Source: Paenibacillus koleovorans NBRC 103111 (lineage in GTDB: Bacteria; Bacillota; Bacilli; Paenibacillales; NBRC-103111). From it: a DNA stretch of 64,000 bases. Shown in pieces: positions 52,142 through 61,679 of this stretch; position 1 is the stretch's first letter, and each line of letters starts with the position of its first letter. The notes beneath the pieces were generated by a model, which saw only the letters and a program-made list of their open reading frames with translations, was not told the origin of the DNA and did not search any database. Made by a program: the position numbers and the translations under genes. Location: NCBI RefSeq assembly GCF_004000845.1, contig NZ_BIMA01000031.1, positions 1-64,000 of the forward strand, given 5' to 3'.

Positions 52142-55081
52142 ATGAAGCCGAAATGGCTCGATGATTTTGAGCAAGGAACGCCGCAGTGGTCGGGAGCTCT
52201 CGTAAAAGGCGAGGGTAAGTTTCCAATTGGAGTTACAGGGGCCACTTTAAGAGGCGTGGCGGAGACGGCAGAGCTAGGTGGAGACTGGAGCGCCTATCAA
52301 TCGCTGCAGTTTATGATCTATAATCCGTGGGGCCGTATTGCAATCGGCGGCTTGCAACTGGTGGACAAGGAGTCGGACGCAAGCCCGGACCGGCATTTCG
52401 GGGATGCGGTCGATCGCGGGCGCGCCTTGCTGCTGGGTGAGGGAGTGACGCATGTCATTGTCCAAATCGCACCGATCCAGACTCAGAGGGGCGACCGAAT
52501 GCTGAACTTGGAAGAGATTGCGAAGGTGGTGCTGCGTATGCCGGAGCCCGCCCCCGGAGAAGAGCCGATCGCGGTCGCTGCCCTACGCTTGTCGACGCTT
52601 CGAAGCGAAGTGGATGGCGAAGCGCTCGTACAACCGGGTGACTCCGTCATTCTCCTCAAGCACCTGGATATTTACTGCTATACGTTTGAGCCGGACAACT
52701 ATGTCGATCCTAGTGAAGTAAGGGAACTGAAGGAGCGGCTTGAGCGCGAGCTGGCTGGACTTGTCCGGGTCATCGAAATTGCCGAGATCAACGGCAAGCA
52801 GACCCACTACGCCCGTGCGGCCAGGATGACCGCCGATATTGCGCTCAAACTGAGACCGATGCTGGCCTGGCACTTCTCGCCTGCCGCCAAGCTGCGCAAT
52901 ATGAGCGACGCCCTTGTTGAGGTGATCAAGCAGAGGACCATTCTGGAGCAGTACACCACCTCCAAGAAGTTCGAGGACGATGAAGACGATGCCAACGTTC
53001 CGCTGTCGCTCGTAAGACCGATTCCGGACTTCAAGTCGCTCCGGATCAAAGGGAACGCGTACGTCGATACCTCCGGTTCTCCAGTGCTGGTATGTTCCAT
53101 GAGCTATCACAACGACGGAGCGCTTATGCAGTTTTTCTCCCCCGAGCAGCACAAGACCGAGATATTTGCCGTAGGCGGCGGATCCAGGTACGATATCGAG
53201 TGGTCGCCGGTCTACGAAGCTTTTCATCGCCATGAAGGCACCAAACGGGTCGGCTGGAAGGGCTGGTGCGGCCATTTGATCAAGGATCAGTGGGCGATGG
53301 GCGGCCGGAAGGAAAATGTAATCATCTGCTTGGAGAACGAGCATATTCTCGATGCCATCGATCAATACAACAAAGAGCATGCGCCGGGCTGGGTGGGCAT
53401 GCCGAATCTCATGTATGTGATCCTGGGATACGAATTAACCTACATGTGCTATTGCGATACGTCCATCGCTCGATATCGGGAATGGCTGAAGGACAAGCAT
53501 GAGGGCATCGAACGGTTGAATGAACGGTGGAACACGTCATACGCTTCCTTCAGTGAGATCATACCGCCTCCCACCGAAGGCTTCGCGCCTCTTCCGGACG
53601 TGAACCGAGCCGCCTGGGTGGACTGGACCGATTGGAACACTAGACGGTTTACCGATCATCTCATTCGAACGAAGAAGACGATTCGCAGCTATCATCCCAC
53701 GATACCGATCTGCGCCGGCGGTACGCACAGTATGCTGAGTCCCGACAACGGGACGACGGGGATCGACGAAGAAATGATCATCAACGAAGTGGACGACGTC
53801 ATCTTGCATGAAGGCAACGATCTGCTCAGTATTGACCTGCTGCGCGCCTTGGCGGATACTCCCAAGCCGATGGTTGATCCGGAGCAGGATGGAGACAGCT
53901 CGCGCTGGATGCTCAACTATTTGCACGGTAAAACCTCGATCTCCAAGTTCTGGTGGCCCAAGCAGCCGTCGCGTCAATTCCCGATGAGCACGATGAACTC
54001 GCCCGCTCACGGAGAGATGTCCATGGAACAGGTGGCCGAGATGCTGTATACGGCGCTCGACATCCGACGCTTGAGTCAGGAAATTACGGCGTTCTGGGAC
54101 ATGCCGATGGAGGTGGCGATTCTATACTCCAAGACGAATATGCTGCAGGTCCGGCCCGAGCTGCTTCGCGCGGATTCGACGCCGTTCCTCACTTCCTTGC
54201 GCAGCTGCTATCATGCAGCACGCTCGCTGGATACGGGCATCACCTTCCTCAGCGAGAAGCAGCTGACCGCTGGCAGAGCCTCCCGGTACAAGCTGCTCGT
54301 GCTGCCTGCGGTCAAATATATGCCGGAGGAGTCATTCGCGGCGCTCGACCGTTATGTTCGCGAGGGAGGGCATGTTCTTGTCTTGCCGGAATCGCTTGTC
54401 GCAGATGAATACTGCCGACCGCAGCTCTATTTGGAGCAGTGGGGGATACGTATTCTGAACACCGTTACGCCGGATATCGCGTATTATGGCGACTTGGAGC
54501 AGCGTTACGATCAAAACTTCCAACGTGCCGTGCATTACGAGGAAGCGATGGAGGCGGATGCTGTTGACCTTGCGTCGGAGCTGAGCGCGGTCGAAGTGCT
54601 CCGGTATGCCGGTGTCATGCAGGAGGTAGAGCTTCTATCCGGAGAACCTGTGGCACGCTCGATCGAAGGCCGTATTTTGCTGTCCAGGCATCATGTCGGG
54701 CGGGGAGTCGTCTGGTACTCCGCAGGAACGCCGTCGGACGATTCGTTGATGCGCCTGCTCGATGAACTCTACGACAAATCCGGCGTTCATCGCCCGCTGC
54801 ATGTGACCGACCTGGAGGGCAATCGGGTTGTCGGTCTTGAAGCGCGACTCGTCCGCCGCAAGCATGACGATCTGATCTATGTCGCGAACGAGAGCGGGCG
54901 AACCGTTTCTTTCCGATTGCACACCGAACGCAGCTGCCAGCGAATTCGTGAATTGCGCACGTCCCGCGAGTATTCGGCTCCGGAAGGATCGATTAAGCAC
55001 AAGGAGACACTGCTGTTTGCCTTATCGGAAGATCCATCCATCCGGATAAGGGAACAATCCGTTCATGTTCAAGAGAAATGA
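52142..55081 (+). CDS. GH42-like glycoside hydrolase with beta-galactosidase trimerisation domain
   Basis: A 979-residue cytoplasmic protein. Residues 1-170 form an N-terminal beta sandwich. The middle third is a TIM barrel with HGxxx-type elements such as ICLENEHILDAIDQYNKEHAPGW, the candidate catalytic glutamates in YVILGYELTYMCYCD and NEVDDVILHEGND, and PTIPICAGGTHS. From about residue 650 a glutamine-amidotransferase-like fold (VAILYSKTNMLQVRP, KLLVLPAVKYMPEESFAALDRYVREGGHVLVLPES) matches the GH42 trimerisation domain. The gene starts at ATG 52142 behind GGAGGAGAG and stands alone behind a tandem regulatory element. The substrate is unknown; beta-galactosides or related linkages are possible. 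Confidence 0.82.
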   Translation: MKPKWLDDFEQGTPQWSGALVKGEGKFPIGVTGATLRGVAETAELGGDWSAYQSLQFMIYNPWGRIAIGGLQLVDKESDASPDRHFGDAVDRGRALLLGEGVTHVIVQIAPIQTQRGDRMLNLEEIAKVVLRMPEPAPGEEPIAVAALRLSTLRSEVDGEALVQPGDSVILLKHLDIYCYTFEPDNYVDPSEVRELKERLERELAGLVRVIEIAEINGKQTHYARAARMTADIALKLRPMLAWHFSPAAKLRNMSDALVEVIKQRTILEQYTTSKKFEDDEDDANVPLSLVRPIPDFKSLRIKGNAYVDTSGSPVLVCSMSYHNDGALMQFFSPEQHKTEIFAVGGGSRYDIEWSPVYEAFHRHEGTKRVGWKGWCGHLIKDQWAMGGRKENVIICLENEHILDAIDQYNKEHAPGWVGMPNLMYVILGYELTYMCYCDTSIARYREWLKDKHEGIERLNERWNTSYASFSEIIPPPTEGFAPLPDVNRAAWVDWTDWNTRRFTDHLIRTKKTIRSYHPTIPICAGGTHSMLSPDNGTTGIDEEMIINEVDDVILHEGNDLLSIDLLRALADTPKPMVDPEQDGDSSRWMLNYLHGKTSISKFWWPKQPSRQFPMSTMNSPAHGEMSMEQVAEMLYTALDIRRLSQEITAFWDMPMEVAILYSKTNMLQVRPELLRADSTPFLTSLRSCYHAARSLDTGITFLSEKQLTAGRASRYKLLVLPAVKYMPEESFAALDRYVREGGHVLVLPESLVADEYCRPQLYLEQWGIRILNTVTPDIAYYGDLEQRYDQNFQRAVHYEEAMEADAVDLASELSAVEVLRYAGVMQEVELLSGEPVARSIEGRILLSRHHVGRGVVWYSAGTPSDDSLMRLLDELYDKSGVHRPLHVTDLEGNRVVGLEARLVRRKHDDLIYVANESGRTVSFRLHTERSCQRIRELRTSREYSAPEGSIKHKETLLFALSEDPSIRIREQSVHVQEK

Positions 55082-55097
55082 TGAGATACCGGATAAA

Positions 55098-55162
55098 GTA
55101 AAAAATAGTTGGTTTTAGTAAGAACTGATTTATTTCGAGCTCCAATAGTCCAACCCTATAAT
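55098..55162 (+). promoter_or_regulatory. tandem 20-bp element and -10 box of importer 3
   Basis: Units start at 55098 (GTAAAAAATAGTTGG) and 55118 (GTAAGAACTGATTT), then 19 bp and TATAAT at 55157-55162. The same 20-bp period and the same 19-bp gap occur ahead of the GH42-like gene. Confidence 0.65.
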
Positions 55163-55212
55163 TAAAGCGTCGAGTCTGATGCAGACTTAGATCACAAAGG
55201 GGAGTGTACGCA

Positions 55213-56733
55213 ATGAAGAAAAAGATTTCCATGGTTCTTGCGGCTACGATGCTGACCGGTATGCTGGCGGCTTGTACCAAGACACCTACAATCGAGCCGA
55301 CGCCTTCCGGAAGTACTACGGCACCGCAAGCAACCAGCTCGCAGCCGGTCACGCTCAGCATGATGGTGCAGAACCATGCAGCTCAGCCGTTGCAGGAAAG
55401 CTGGCCGATCTGGCAAGTGTTCGAGAAGAACGCCAACACCAAGCTGAAGGTATCCGGGTATCAAGGCAACTGGTGGGAATCGATCCCTCTGATCATCGCC
55501 TCCAACGAAATGCCCGACATTATGTGGATGTCCGGTTACAGCTTCGTTCAGAAGTTCGGCGGCGGCGGCGCGCTTGTGAACTACCTGGATCATCTGGATA
55601 AAATGCCGAACTTTAAAAAATGGATGGAGACCCATCAAGTCGAATCCAAGCTCCCGCTTTCAAACGACGGCAAGCTGTTCCTGACGCCGACTTCCGGTGC
55701 GACATCGCCGGTGGGCAACGGCATCATGCTTTACAGAGAAGATATTTTCAAGAAGAATAGCCTGAAGACGCCGGCTACCTTCGACGAGCTCTACACCCTC
55801 TTGAAGGAGCTGAAGAAGCTGTATCCGGACAGCACGCCTTGGGTATGGCAGAAGGGACTCGCTACTCTGAACTACATCTCGCCAAGCTGGGATACGCGCC
55901 ACGGCTACTACTTAAATGAGCAGACCAAGGCATGGACGTACGGACCTGTCGAAGAAAGCTATCGCAAAATGATCGAATACCTCAATAAGCTATACACGGA
56001 GAAGCTGGTTCCGACTGAGTTCCTCTCGCTCGATTCGAAGCAGCGCGATGATTTTATCGCCAACAGCAAGGGCTTTATCTTCAATGGCTACTTGAGCAAT
56101 TTGGACAACTTCAATACGAATGTGCGCAAGACAACGCCGGAATTTACGATGGCGCATATGGATCCTCCGAAGGGGCCTACCGGCAAAGCGTTCCACGGGT
56201 TGACCTCTTACTATGACGAAGGCTTGACGGTTGCTTCTACTTCCAAGAACCTGAATGCAGCGCTGAAGCTGATTGACTGGCTGTACACCGATCAGGCTAA
56301 GGAAGTATTAAGCTGGGGGCTGGAAGGCACCACATACACGAAGACGAACGGCCAGAAGAAGTTCATCCCGGACATTACGACTACGGCCATCGCCGCCAAG
56401 AACTACGGCATCGGCACGTCAGGTACGAAAATCTGGGTAGATCAGGAAGCCGGGATGTCCTTGATGTCGCCGGAGTCGAAGACAGCGCTTAGTCAAGCCG
56501 TGAAGTTCGCCGGGCCAAGTCCATTGCTGCCGATGTTCAACAACGCGGAGCAAGAAATCGTCAACCTGAAGGGCGAGGCCATCAACAAGTACATGGAAGA
56601 AAACATTTCCAAATTCATTATCGGCAGCCGCCCTCTCAGCGAATGGAATCAATATGTCGAAGGGTACCAGAAGCTCGGTTTGTCGGATGTCATCAAGATG
56701 TATACGAACGCAGATGCACGGGTGAAAAAGTAA
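55213..56733 (+). CDS. ABC transporter solute-binding lipoprotein (importer 3)
   Basis: A 506-residue lipoprotein with lipobox LAAC after a short signal (KISMVLAATMLTGM), then a threonine, proline and serine tether. The binding domain begins VTLSMMVQNHAAQPLQESWPIW. It is not closely related to the binding proteins of importers 1 and 2. ATG 55213 has GGGGAG eight bases upstream; the frame also contains GTG 55204. A G/C hairpin follows before the permeases. Confidence 0.92.
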   Translation: MKKKISMVLAATMLTGMLAACTKTPTIEPTPSGSTTAPQATSSQPVTLSMMVQNHAAQPLQESWPIWQVFEKNANTKLKVSGYQGNWWESIPLIIASNEMPDIMWMSGYSFVQKFGGGGALVNYLDHLDKMPNFKKWMETHQVESKLPLSNDGKLFLTPTSGATSPVGNGIMLYREDIFKKNSLKTPATFDELYTLLKELKKLYPDSTPWVWQKGLATLNYISPSWDTRHGYYLNEQTKAWTYGPVEESYRKMIEYLNKLYTEKLVPTEFLSLDSKQRDDFIANSKGFIFNGYLSNLDNFNTNVRKTTPEFTMAHMDPPKGPTGKAFHGLTSYYDEGLTVASTSKNLNAALKLIDWLYTDQAKEVLSWGLEGTTYTKTNGQKKFIPDITTTAIAAKNYGIGTSGTKIWVDQEAGMSLMSPESKTALSQAVKFAGPSPLLPMFNNAEQEIVNLKGEAINKYMEENISKFIIGSRPLSEWNQYVEGYQKLGLSDVIKMYTNADARVKK

Positions 56734-56749
56734 TAAGTTTGGCAAGCCA

Positions 56750-56772
56750 CCCCCCCTCCCTAAAAGGGGGGG
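56750..56772 (+). terminator. G/C hairpin between binding protein and permeases
   Basis: Seven C and seven G pair around a nine-base loop, followed by ATTCTATT. As in importer 1, it probably reduces transcription into the permease genes, leaving the binding protein in excess. Confidence 0.65.
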
Positions 56773-56800
56773 ATTCTATTACCGGTAGGGGCTGAGCGTA

Positions 56801-57754
56801 ATGAACAACACAGAGTTTCAAGCGGCACGCAACCGTCCTGGAGTAGAGCGTCAGTCGTTCAAGAAGCGGCTAAGCGATGCGAAATTCTTATTGATTCTGT
56901 TTGCTCCAGCGATGGTATTTTATATTCTATTTGAATATTTGCCGATGTTCGGCCTCGTGATAGCTTTCAAGGATTACAACGCCTTCAAGGGAGTTTGGGC
57001 AAGCGAGTGGGTGGGCTTCAAATACTTTTCATATTTCTTTCAAAATCCCGATTTTCTGGTGCTTCTGAAAAATACGCTTCTGCTTGGTTTCTATAGCATC
57101 TTGTTCGGGTTTCCCGCGCCGATCCTGTTGGCCCTGCTTATGAATGAGCTGCGGTCTATCTTCTTCAAGCGGTTTGTACAAACCGTCAGCTATTTGCCCC
57201 ACTTTATCTCGAATGTCATCATGGTGAGCATGATCATTATGTTCTTGTCGCCGACTAGCGGAATGATCAACCAAATCGTCCAGTGGTTCGGCGGAGATCC
57301 CATTTATTTTCTGTCGAAACCGGAATATTTTCGTACCATCTATGTTACGTCTGGGATCTGGCAAGGAGTGGGCTGGGGGACAATCATCTATTTGGCCGCG
57401 TTGAGCTCGATAGATCCCCACTTGTACGAAGCGGCCGAGATCGACGGGGCAGGCAGATGGAAGAAGATGTGGCACATCACATTGCCTGGAATCGTGCCGG
57501 TCATGTTTATCCTGCTTATTCTCAACGTCGGCAGCCTGATGTCGACCAGCTTCGAGAAGGTGTACTTGCTCTACAATCCTCTTGTATACTCGACGGCCGA
57601 CATTTTTTCCACTTATACGTATCGGGTCGGGCTGCTGCAGGGAAATTTCAGTTATTCCACAGCAATCGGTATGTTTAATGGCATAACCAGTTTCCTGTTG
57701 CTGTACGCAGCCAATTTCGCAGCCAAGAAAATCAAGCAGGTGAGCCTGTGGTAA
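56801..57754 (+). CDS. ABC transporter permease, LplB type (importer 3)
   Basis: A 317-residue membrane subunit. It has a charged N-terminal tail, then FLLILFAPAMVFYILFEYLPMFG. The EAA loop is YEAAEIDGAGRWKKMWHITLPGIVP. The start at 56801 has GTAGGGGCTGAG upstream. It is followed at once by its partner. No ATPase gene is nearby. Confidence 0.93.
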   Translation: MNNTEFQAARNRPGVERQSFKKRLSDAKFLLILFAPAMVFYILFEYLPMFGLVIAFKDYNAFKGVWASEWVGFKYFSYFFQNPDFLVLLKNTLLLGFYSILFGFPAPILLALLMNELRSIFFKRFVQTVSYLPHFISNVIMVSMIIMFLSPTSGMINQIVQWFGGDPIYFLSKPEYFRTIYVTSGIWQGVGWGTIIYLAALSSIDPHLYEAAEIDGAGRWKKMWHITLPGIVPVMFILLILNVGSLMSTSFEKVYLLYNPLVYSTADIFSTYTYRVGLLQGNFSYSTAIGMFNGITSFLLLYAANFAAKKIKQVSLW

Positions 57755-57766
57755 GGAGTGGGAATG

Positions 57767-58645
57767 ATGAAGCAAGCCCGGTTCAGCTTGTTCGACGCCA
57801 TCAATATTTGCATCATGCTAGGGTTGATCTTTGTCACGCTGTATCCGTTCGTCTATTTGATTAACGTCTCTCTCAGCAGCGAAGTATATGTGCTTCAGAA
57901 CCGCGTTTCTTTCTGGCCGAGAGGCTTCACGACGCAGTGGTATGAAATTGTTTTTCAAGATCGGAAAATATGGATGGGATACCGCAATACAATTCTGTAC
58001 GTTGTCTTAGGTACGATCATTTCTTTGTTGGTTACCTCGTCGGCGGCTTATGCGCTGTCCAAGCAAAAAATGCTGTTTGGCAAACAGATTACATTATTGA
58101 TCATTTTTACGATCTTGTTCAGCGGGGGGATGATCCCTTCGTATCTGGTCGCCAAAGAGCTAGGCATCGTCAATTCGATCTGGGCGATGGTGCTTCCCGG
58201 AGCGGTGAATACGTTCCACCTCCTGATCTTCCGCACGTTTTTCGAAGGCATTCCGGAAGAGCTCGAGGATGCCGGCCGTATGGACGGATTGAACGATATC
58301 GGCTTGTTCACGCGCATAGTAGCGCCTCTGTCGAAGCCGGTATACGCCTCGATCGGACTGTTCGTTGCGGTAGGCATCTGGAACAACTTCTACAGCGCGC
58401 TTATTTATTTGCGGGATCCCAGCTTGTTTCCGTTGCAGGTCATTTTGCGTGATCTGATCATCGCGGGCTCGAATGCCGATTCCATCGCCTCCTCGGCCAA
58501 CGCCAGATCGGGCTCCGAAGTCATCGTCGTCGAGTCGTTGAAATACGCCACTATTATCGTTAGCACACTGCCGATACTTCTTGTGTATCCCTTCCTGCAG
58601 AAGTATTTCGTGAAAGGCGTCATGCTGGGGTCTGTCAAGGGATAA
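57767..58645 (+). CDS. ABC transporter permease, LplC/YtcP type (importer 3)
   Basis: A 292-residue membrane subunit: first helix INICIMLGLIFVTLYPFVYLI, EAA loop ELEDAGRMDGLNDIGLFTRIVAPLSKP, C-terminal YPFLQKYFVKGVMLGSVKG. AAGGAG overlaps the upstream stop and points to ATG 57764 or 57767; I list the latter for its eight-base spacing. It is followed 34 bp later by an intracellular glycosidase. Confidence 0.92.
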   Translation: MKQARFSLFDAINICIMLGLIFVTLYPFVYLINVSLSSEVYVLQNRVSFWPRGFTTQWYEIVFQDRKIWMGYRNTILYVVLGTIISLLVTSSAAYALSKQKMLFGKQITLLIIFTILFSGGMIPSYLVAKELGIVNSIWAMVLPGAVNTFHLLIFRTFFEGIPEELEDAGRMDGLNDIGLFTRIVAPLSKPVYASIGLFVAVGIWNNFYSALIYLRDPSLFPLQVILRDLIIAGSNADSIASSANARSGSEVIVVESLKYATIIVSTLPILLVYPFLQKYFVKGVMLGSVKG

Positions 58646-58679
58646 GCAGCGAGGAGTCAAGCGAGGAGGAAGATTCGGG

Positions 58680-60323
58680 ATGCTAAACGTTAATGCAATT
58701 CAATATCAAGTCGCCGAATGGTCTTACCGATCCAGATCGATCTATGAAGATCCGTTCCATGACCTGGATTTGGATGCAGTGATCACCGATGAGCAGGGCC
58801 AAACATGGACGGTGCCTGCCTATTGGGCGGGGGGCAACGAATGGAAGGTCCGATTCTCGCCTCCGTCGGAAGGGCGATATCGAATCTGCACGAATTGTTC
58901 CGATGCCAGCAATCGAGAATTGCACGGTGTGGAAGGTGTCTTGGAGGCGTCGAGCCAGACGGAGTCGACCAACCGCTTGCTGCGGCACGGCCCGATTCGA
59001 GTGGGAGACAGCGGGAGACACTTCGAGCATGAAGACGGAACACCGTTCCTATGGTTGGCCGACACCTGGTATACATGCTTGTCCAGACGAATGACTTACC
59101 CGGGCAGGCTGGAGGAGTTGGTAGAGGATCGTGCAGGAAAAGGTTTCTCGGTCGTCGAGATCGGCATCGGTCTTGGACCGGAGACGCCTGCCTTCGATGA
59201 ACGCGACGAGAATGAGGCCGGGTATTGCTGGGAGGAGAGATTTGCACGGATTCGTCCTGCCTACTTCGACGAGGCCGACCGGAAAATCCAATATTTTGTG
59301 GAATCAGGTCTTGCGCCTTGTATCGTAGGCGCGTGGGGCTATTACTTGTTGTGGATGGGAACCGAGCGCATGAAGCGGCACTGGCGATATTTGATCGCCC
59401 GCTACGGCGCCTATCCGGTCTTCTGGTGTCTGGCCGGCGAGTGCAACATGCCGTTCTACGGAACTCGGCAGCCACAGCGCGGATTGGATAAGTCGCTGTT
59501 GCTGCGGGAATGGACGCAGGTGGCGGCGTATATCCGCCAGACCGATCCGTTCCGTCGGCCGCTTACCGCGCATTCCAACGCCTTCCATTCCTCGCGAAGC
59601 CAATTGGAGGACGGCTCGCTGCTCGATTTCGAGCTGCCGCAGGCGGGACACGGCGATACCGGGCGCTATAATGAATTGCATTTAGCGGCTAGGCACTATA
59701 TCGATATCATACAAGCTCAGCCTACTGTTCCTGTTATTAGCGCGGAAGCTTTTTATGAAGGGATTATGGGTCGGAATTACGCCGACGTCCAGCGCTTCTT
59801 GTTCTGGAGCAGTTTGTTGTCGGGTTCCGCCGGGCACACATACGGCACGATTGCGGTGGCGGTCAGCAATATCGAGAACGAGCCGTTCGGCACGCACCCG
59901 AGCGGAACGAGATGGGACGATCTGATTTGGGAGCAGGCGATCCATCTGCCGGGAGCCGCGCATGTCGGAGCGGGCAAACGTATTCTGGGTCGGTTCGAAT
60001 GGTGGAGGCTAGAACCGAGTCAGTTTCGGATCGAGCCGGCGGCGGGACCATCCGAAGCATTCAACCCCTATTGCGCTTGGATTCCGGGGGAAACGATTTT
60101 GATTTATACGCCTATCTTATTGACGCCGTGGAACGATCCGGTCCGACTCATGGGGTTGGAGCATGGAATCCTCTATCGAGCCCAATTTATCGATCCTCGG
60201 AACGGTCGGAGCTATCCGATCGGCGATGTTTGTGCTGACGAGCAAGGGGAATGGACACTCCCCGTTCCTCCGATCATGCAGGATTGGGTCGTTGTCCTAG
60301 ATCTCCAGCCGCAGATTGCCTAA
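58680..60323 (+). CDS. DUF5060/DUF4038 glycoside hydrolase (GH140-like)
   Basis: A 547-residue cytoplasmic enzyme. Residues 1-95 form the DUF5060 beta sandwich (WTVPAYWAGGNEWKVRFSPPSEGRYRICTNC). A DUF4038-type TIM barrel follows, with FLWLADTWYTCLSRRM, YPVFWCLAGECNMPFYG (candidate acid/base Glu) and PVISAEAFYEGIMG (candidate nucleophile Glu). A C-terminal beta domain closes the protein (ILIYTPILLTPWNDP). Characterised DUF4038 enzymes include GH140 apiosidases acting on rhamnogalacturonan II side chains, so a pectin-type glycan is a fair guess, not proof. GGAGGAAG precedes ATG 58680. Confidence 0.85.
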   Translation: MLNVNAIQYQVAEWSYRSRSIYEDPFHDLDLDAVITDEQGQTWTVPAYWAGGNEWKVRFSPPSEGRYRICTNCSDASNRELHGVEGVLEASSQTESTNRLLRHGPIRVGDSGRHFEHEDGTPFLWLADTWYTCLSRRMTYPGRLEELVEDRAGKGFSVVEIGIGLGPETPAFDERDENEAGYCWEERFARIRPAYFDEADRKIQYFVESGLAPCIVGAWGYYLLWMGTERMKRHWRYLIARYGAYPVFWCLAGECNMPFYGTRQPQRGLDKSLLLREWTQVAAYIRQTDPFRRPLTAHSNAFHSSRSQLEDGSLLDFELPQAGHGDTGRYNELHLAARHYIDIIQAQPTVPVISAEAFYEGIMGRNYADVQRFLFWSSLLSGSAGHTYGTIAVAVSNIENEPFGTHPSGTRWDDLIWEQAIHLPGAAHVGAGKRILGRFEWWRLEPSQFRIEPAAGPSEAFNPYCAWIPGETILIYTPILLTPWNDPVRLMGLEHGILYRAQFIDPRNGRSYPIGDVCADEQGEWTLPVPPIMQDWVVVLDLQPQIA

Positions 60324-60353
60324 CAGAATGACCAGGATGAAGGAGACAGTTTG

Positions 60354-61679
60354 ATGAAAGCAGCTTTAATCGGAGCGGGCAGCAGAGGCATGTTCGCTTA
60401 TGGCGCTTATGCGCTGAAGCATCCGAATGAAATTCAATTTATCGCGGTCGCGGACTCGAATGAGGAGAAAAGAACTCATTTTGCCCATCTTCATGCTATC
60501 CCGACCGCCCAACAATATACCCATTGGGATGACTTGCTCGCAAAACCGAAGCTATGCGACACGTTATTCATCTGCACGCAGGATACCGATCACTACGAAC
60601 CGGTTATGAAGGCCATGCAAGCCGGTTATGATATCGTTTTGGAAAAGCCGATGTCGCCGGATCCGCTCGAGACACTCCGTCTGGCGGAGGAAGCCGAACG
60701 TTTAGGCTGCGGACTTACGGTATGTCACGTGCTTAGATACGATCTCTATTTCAACACGTTGAAGAAGCTGGTGGACCGGAAAGAAATCGGAGACCTTGTA
60801 TCCATTCAGTGGAGTGAAAATATTGGATATTGGCATTTCGCACACAGCTTCGTCAGAGGCAATTGGCGGAAGACCAGCTCCTCCAGTGCCATGATTTTGG
60901 CCAAGTGCTGCCATGATCTCGATTTGATTCAATGGCTGGCAGGAGGGCAATGCACGTCCGTGTCTTCCTTCGGGGAATTGTCCTACTTTCGTGAACGCCA
61001 CGCTCCGTTAGGATCTACCGATCGGTGTACGGATGGTTGCGCGGTTGAACCCGATTGTCCTTACTCCGCGCTCAAGCTTTATTACAATGACAGCAACAGC
61101 TGGCCGCAGGACGTGGTCTCGTTGCAGAACGACTTGCCTACCCGGTGGAAAGCTCTGCAGGAAGGTCCATATGGCCGATGCGTGTTCCGCTGCGATAATG
61201 ATGTCGTAGATCATCAAGCCGTCAATATGCAGTTCGACAACGGGGTAACCGTCAGCTTCAATATTTCCGCCTTTTCAAGCGAGATCACGCGTACTTTCAA
61301 GATTATGGGCACATTGGGGGAAATTACGGGACATCGCAAAAGCGGAGAGCTGGAGATAGTTCTGTTCAACGGACAAAAAGAGCGAATCATTCCGGCCAGC
61401 GTCGAGGGAGGACATGGCGGTGCGGATACGATGCTGATGCGGGAAATCGTTAGGCGCCATGATAATCCTAGCACGCAGAGTGAGCCATCCCGGTCTTCCG
61501 GCATGGTCTCGGCCGAGAGCCACCTGATCGCTTTTGCTGCCGAGCATTCTCGTCTGACCGGTGAGAACGTCCGGATGGAGGAGTTCGTCCAACAGCTCCG
61601 ACGGCAGGTCGAAGGGGGATCGAGGGATGAAGAAGGAGGAGGACAGGCGATTGACGGCACGAACAATAACTTTAAATAA
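60354..61679 (+). CDS. Gfo/Idh/MocA oxidoreductase with cysteine-rich insertion
   Basis: A 441-residue member, about 80-100 residues longer than usual. It has AALIGAGSRGMFAYGAYAL at the N-terminus and VLEKPMSPD with the catalytic lysine. SSSAMILAKCCHDLDLIQWLAGG follows, and then the insertion TDRCTDGCAVEPDCPYSAL with three cysteines plus the nearby CVFRCDND pair, possibly a metal site. ATG 60354 has AAGGAG upstream. Its last 50 bases overlap the aldo/keto reductase start. It probably oxidises or reduces a sugar released by the neighbouring hydrolases. Confidence 0.9.
   Translation: MKAALIGAGSRGMFAYGAYALKHPNEIQFIAVADSNEEKRTHFAHLHAIPTAQQYTHWDDLLAKPKLCDTLFICTQDTDHYEPVMKAMQAGYDIVLEKPMSPDPLETLRLAEEAERLGCGLTVCHVLRYDLYFNTLKKLVDRKEIGDLVSIQWSENIGYWHFAHSFVRGNWRKTSSSSAMILAKCCHDLDLIQWLAGGQCTSVSSFGELSYFRERHAPLGSTDRCTDGCAVEPDCPYSALKLYYNDSNSWPQDVVSLQNDLPTRWKALQEGPYGRCVFRCDNDVVDHQAVNMQFDNGVTVSFNISAFSSEITRTFKIMGTLGEITGHRKSGELEIVLFNGQKERIIPASVEGGHGGADTMLMREIVRRHDNPSTQSEPSRSSGMVSAESHLIAFAAEHSRLTGENVRMEEFVQQLRRQVEGGSRDEEGGGQAIDGTNNNFK

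Noticed and set aside
51907-52245. N-terminal extension of the discoidin-lyase protein up to 52245
   Set aside because: It would run through the divergent promoter into the GH42-like gene, while ATG 51906 has a ribosome binding site followed by a signal peptide.
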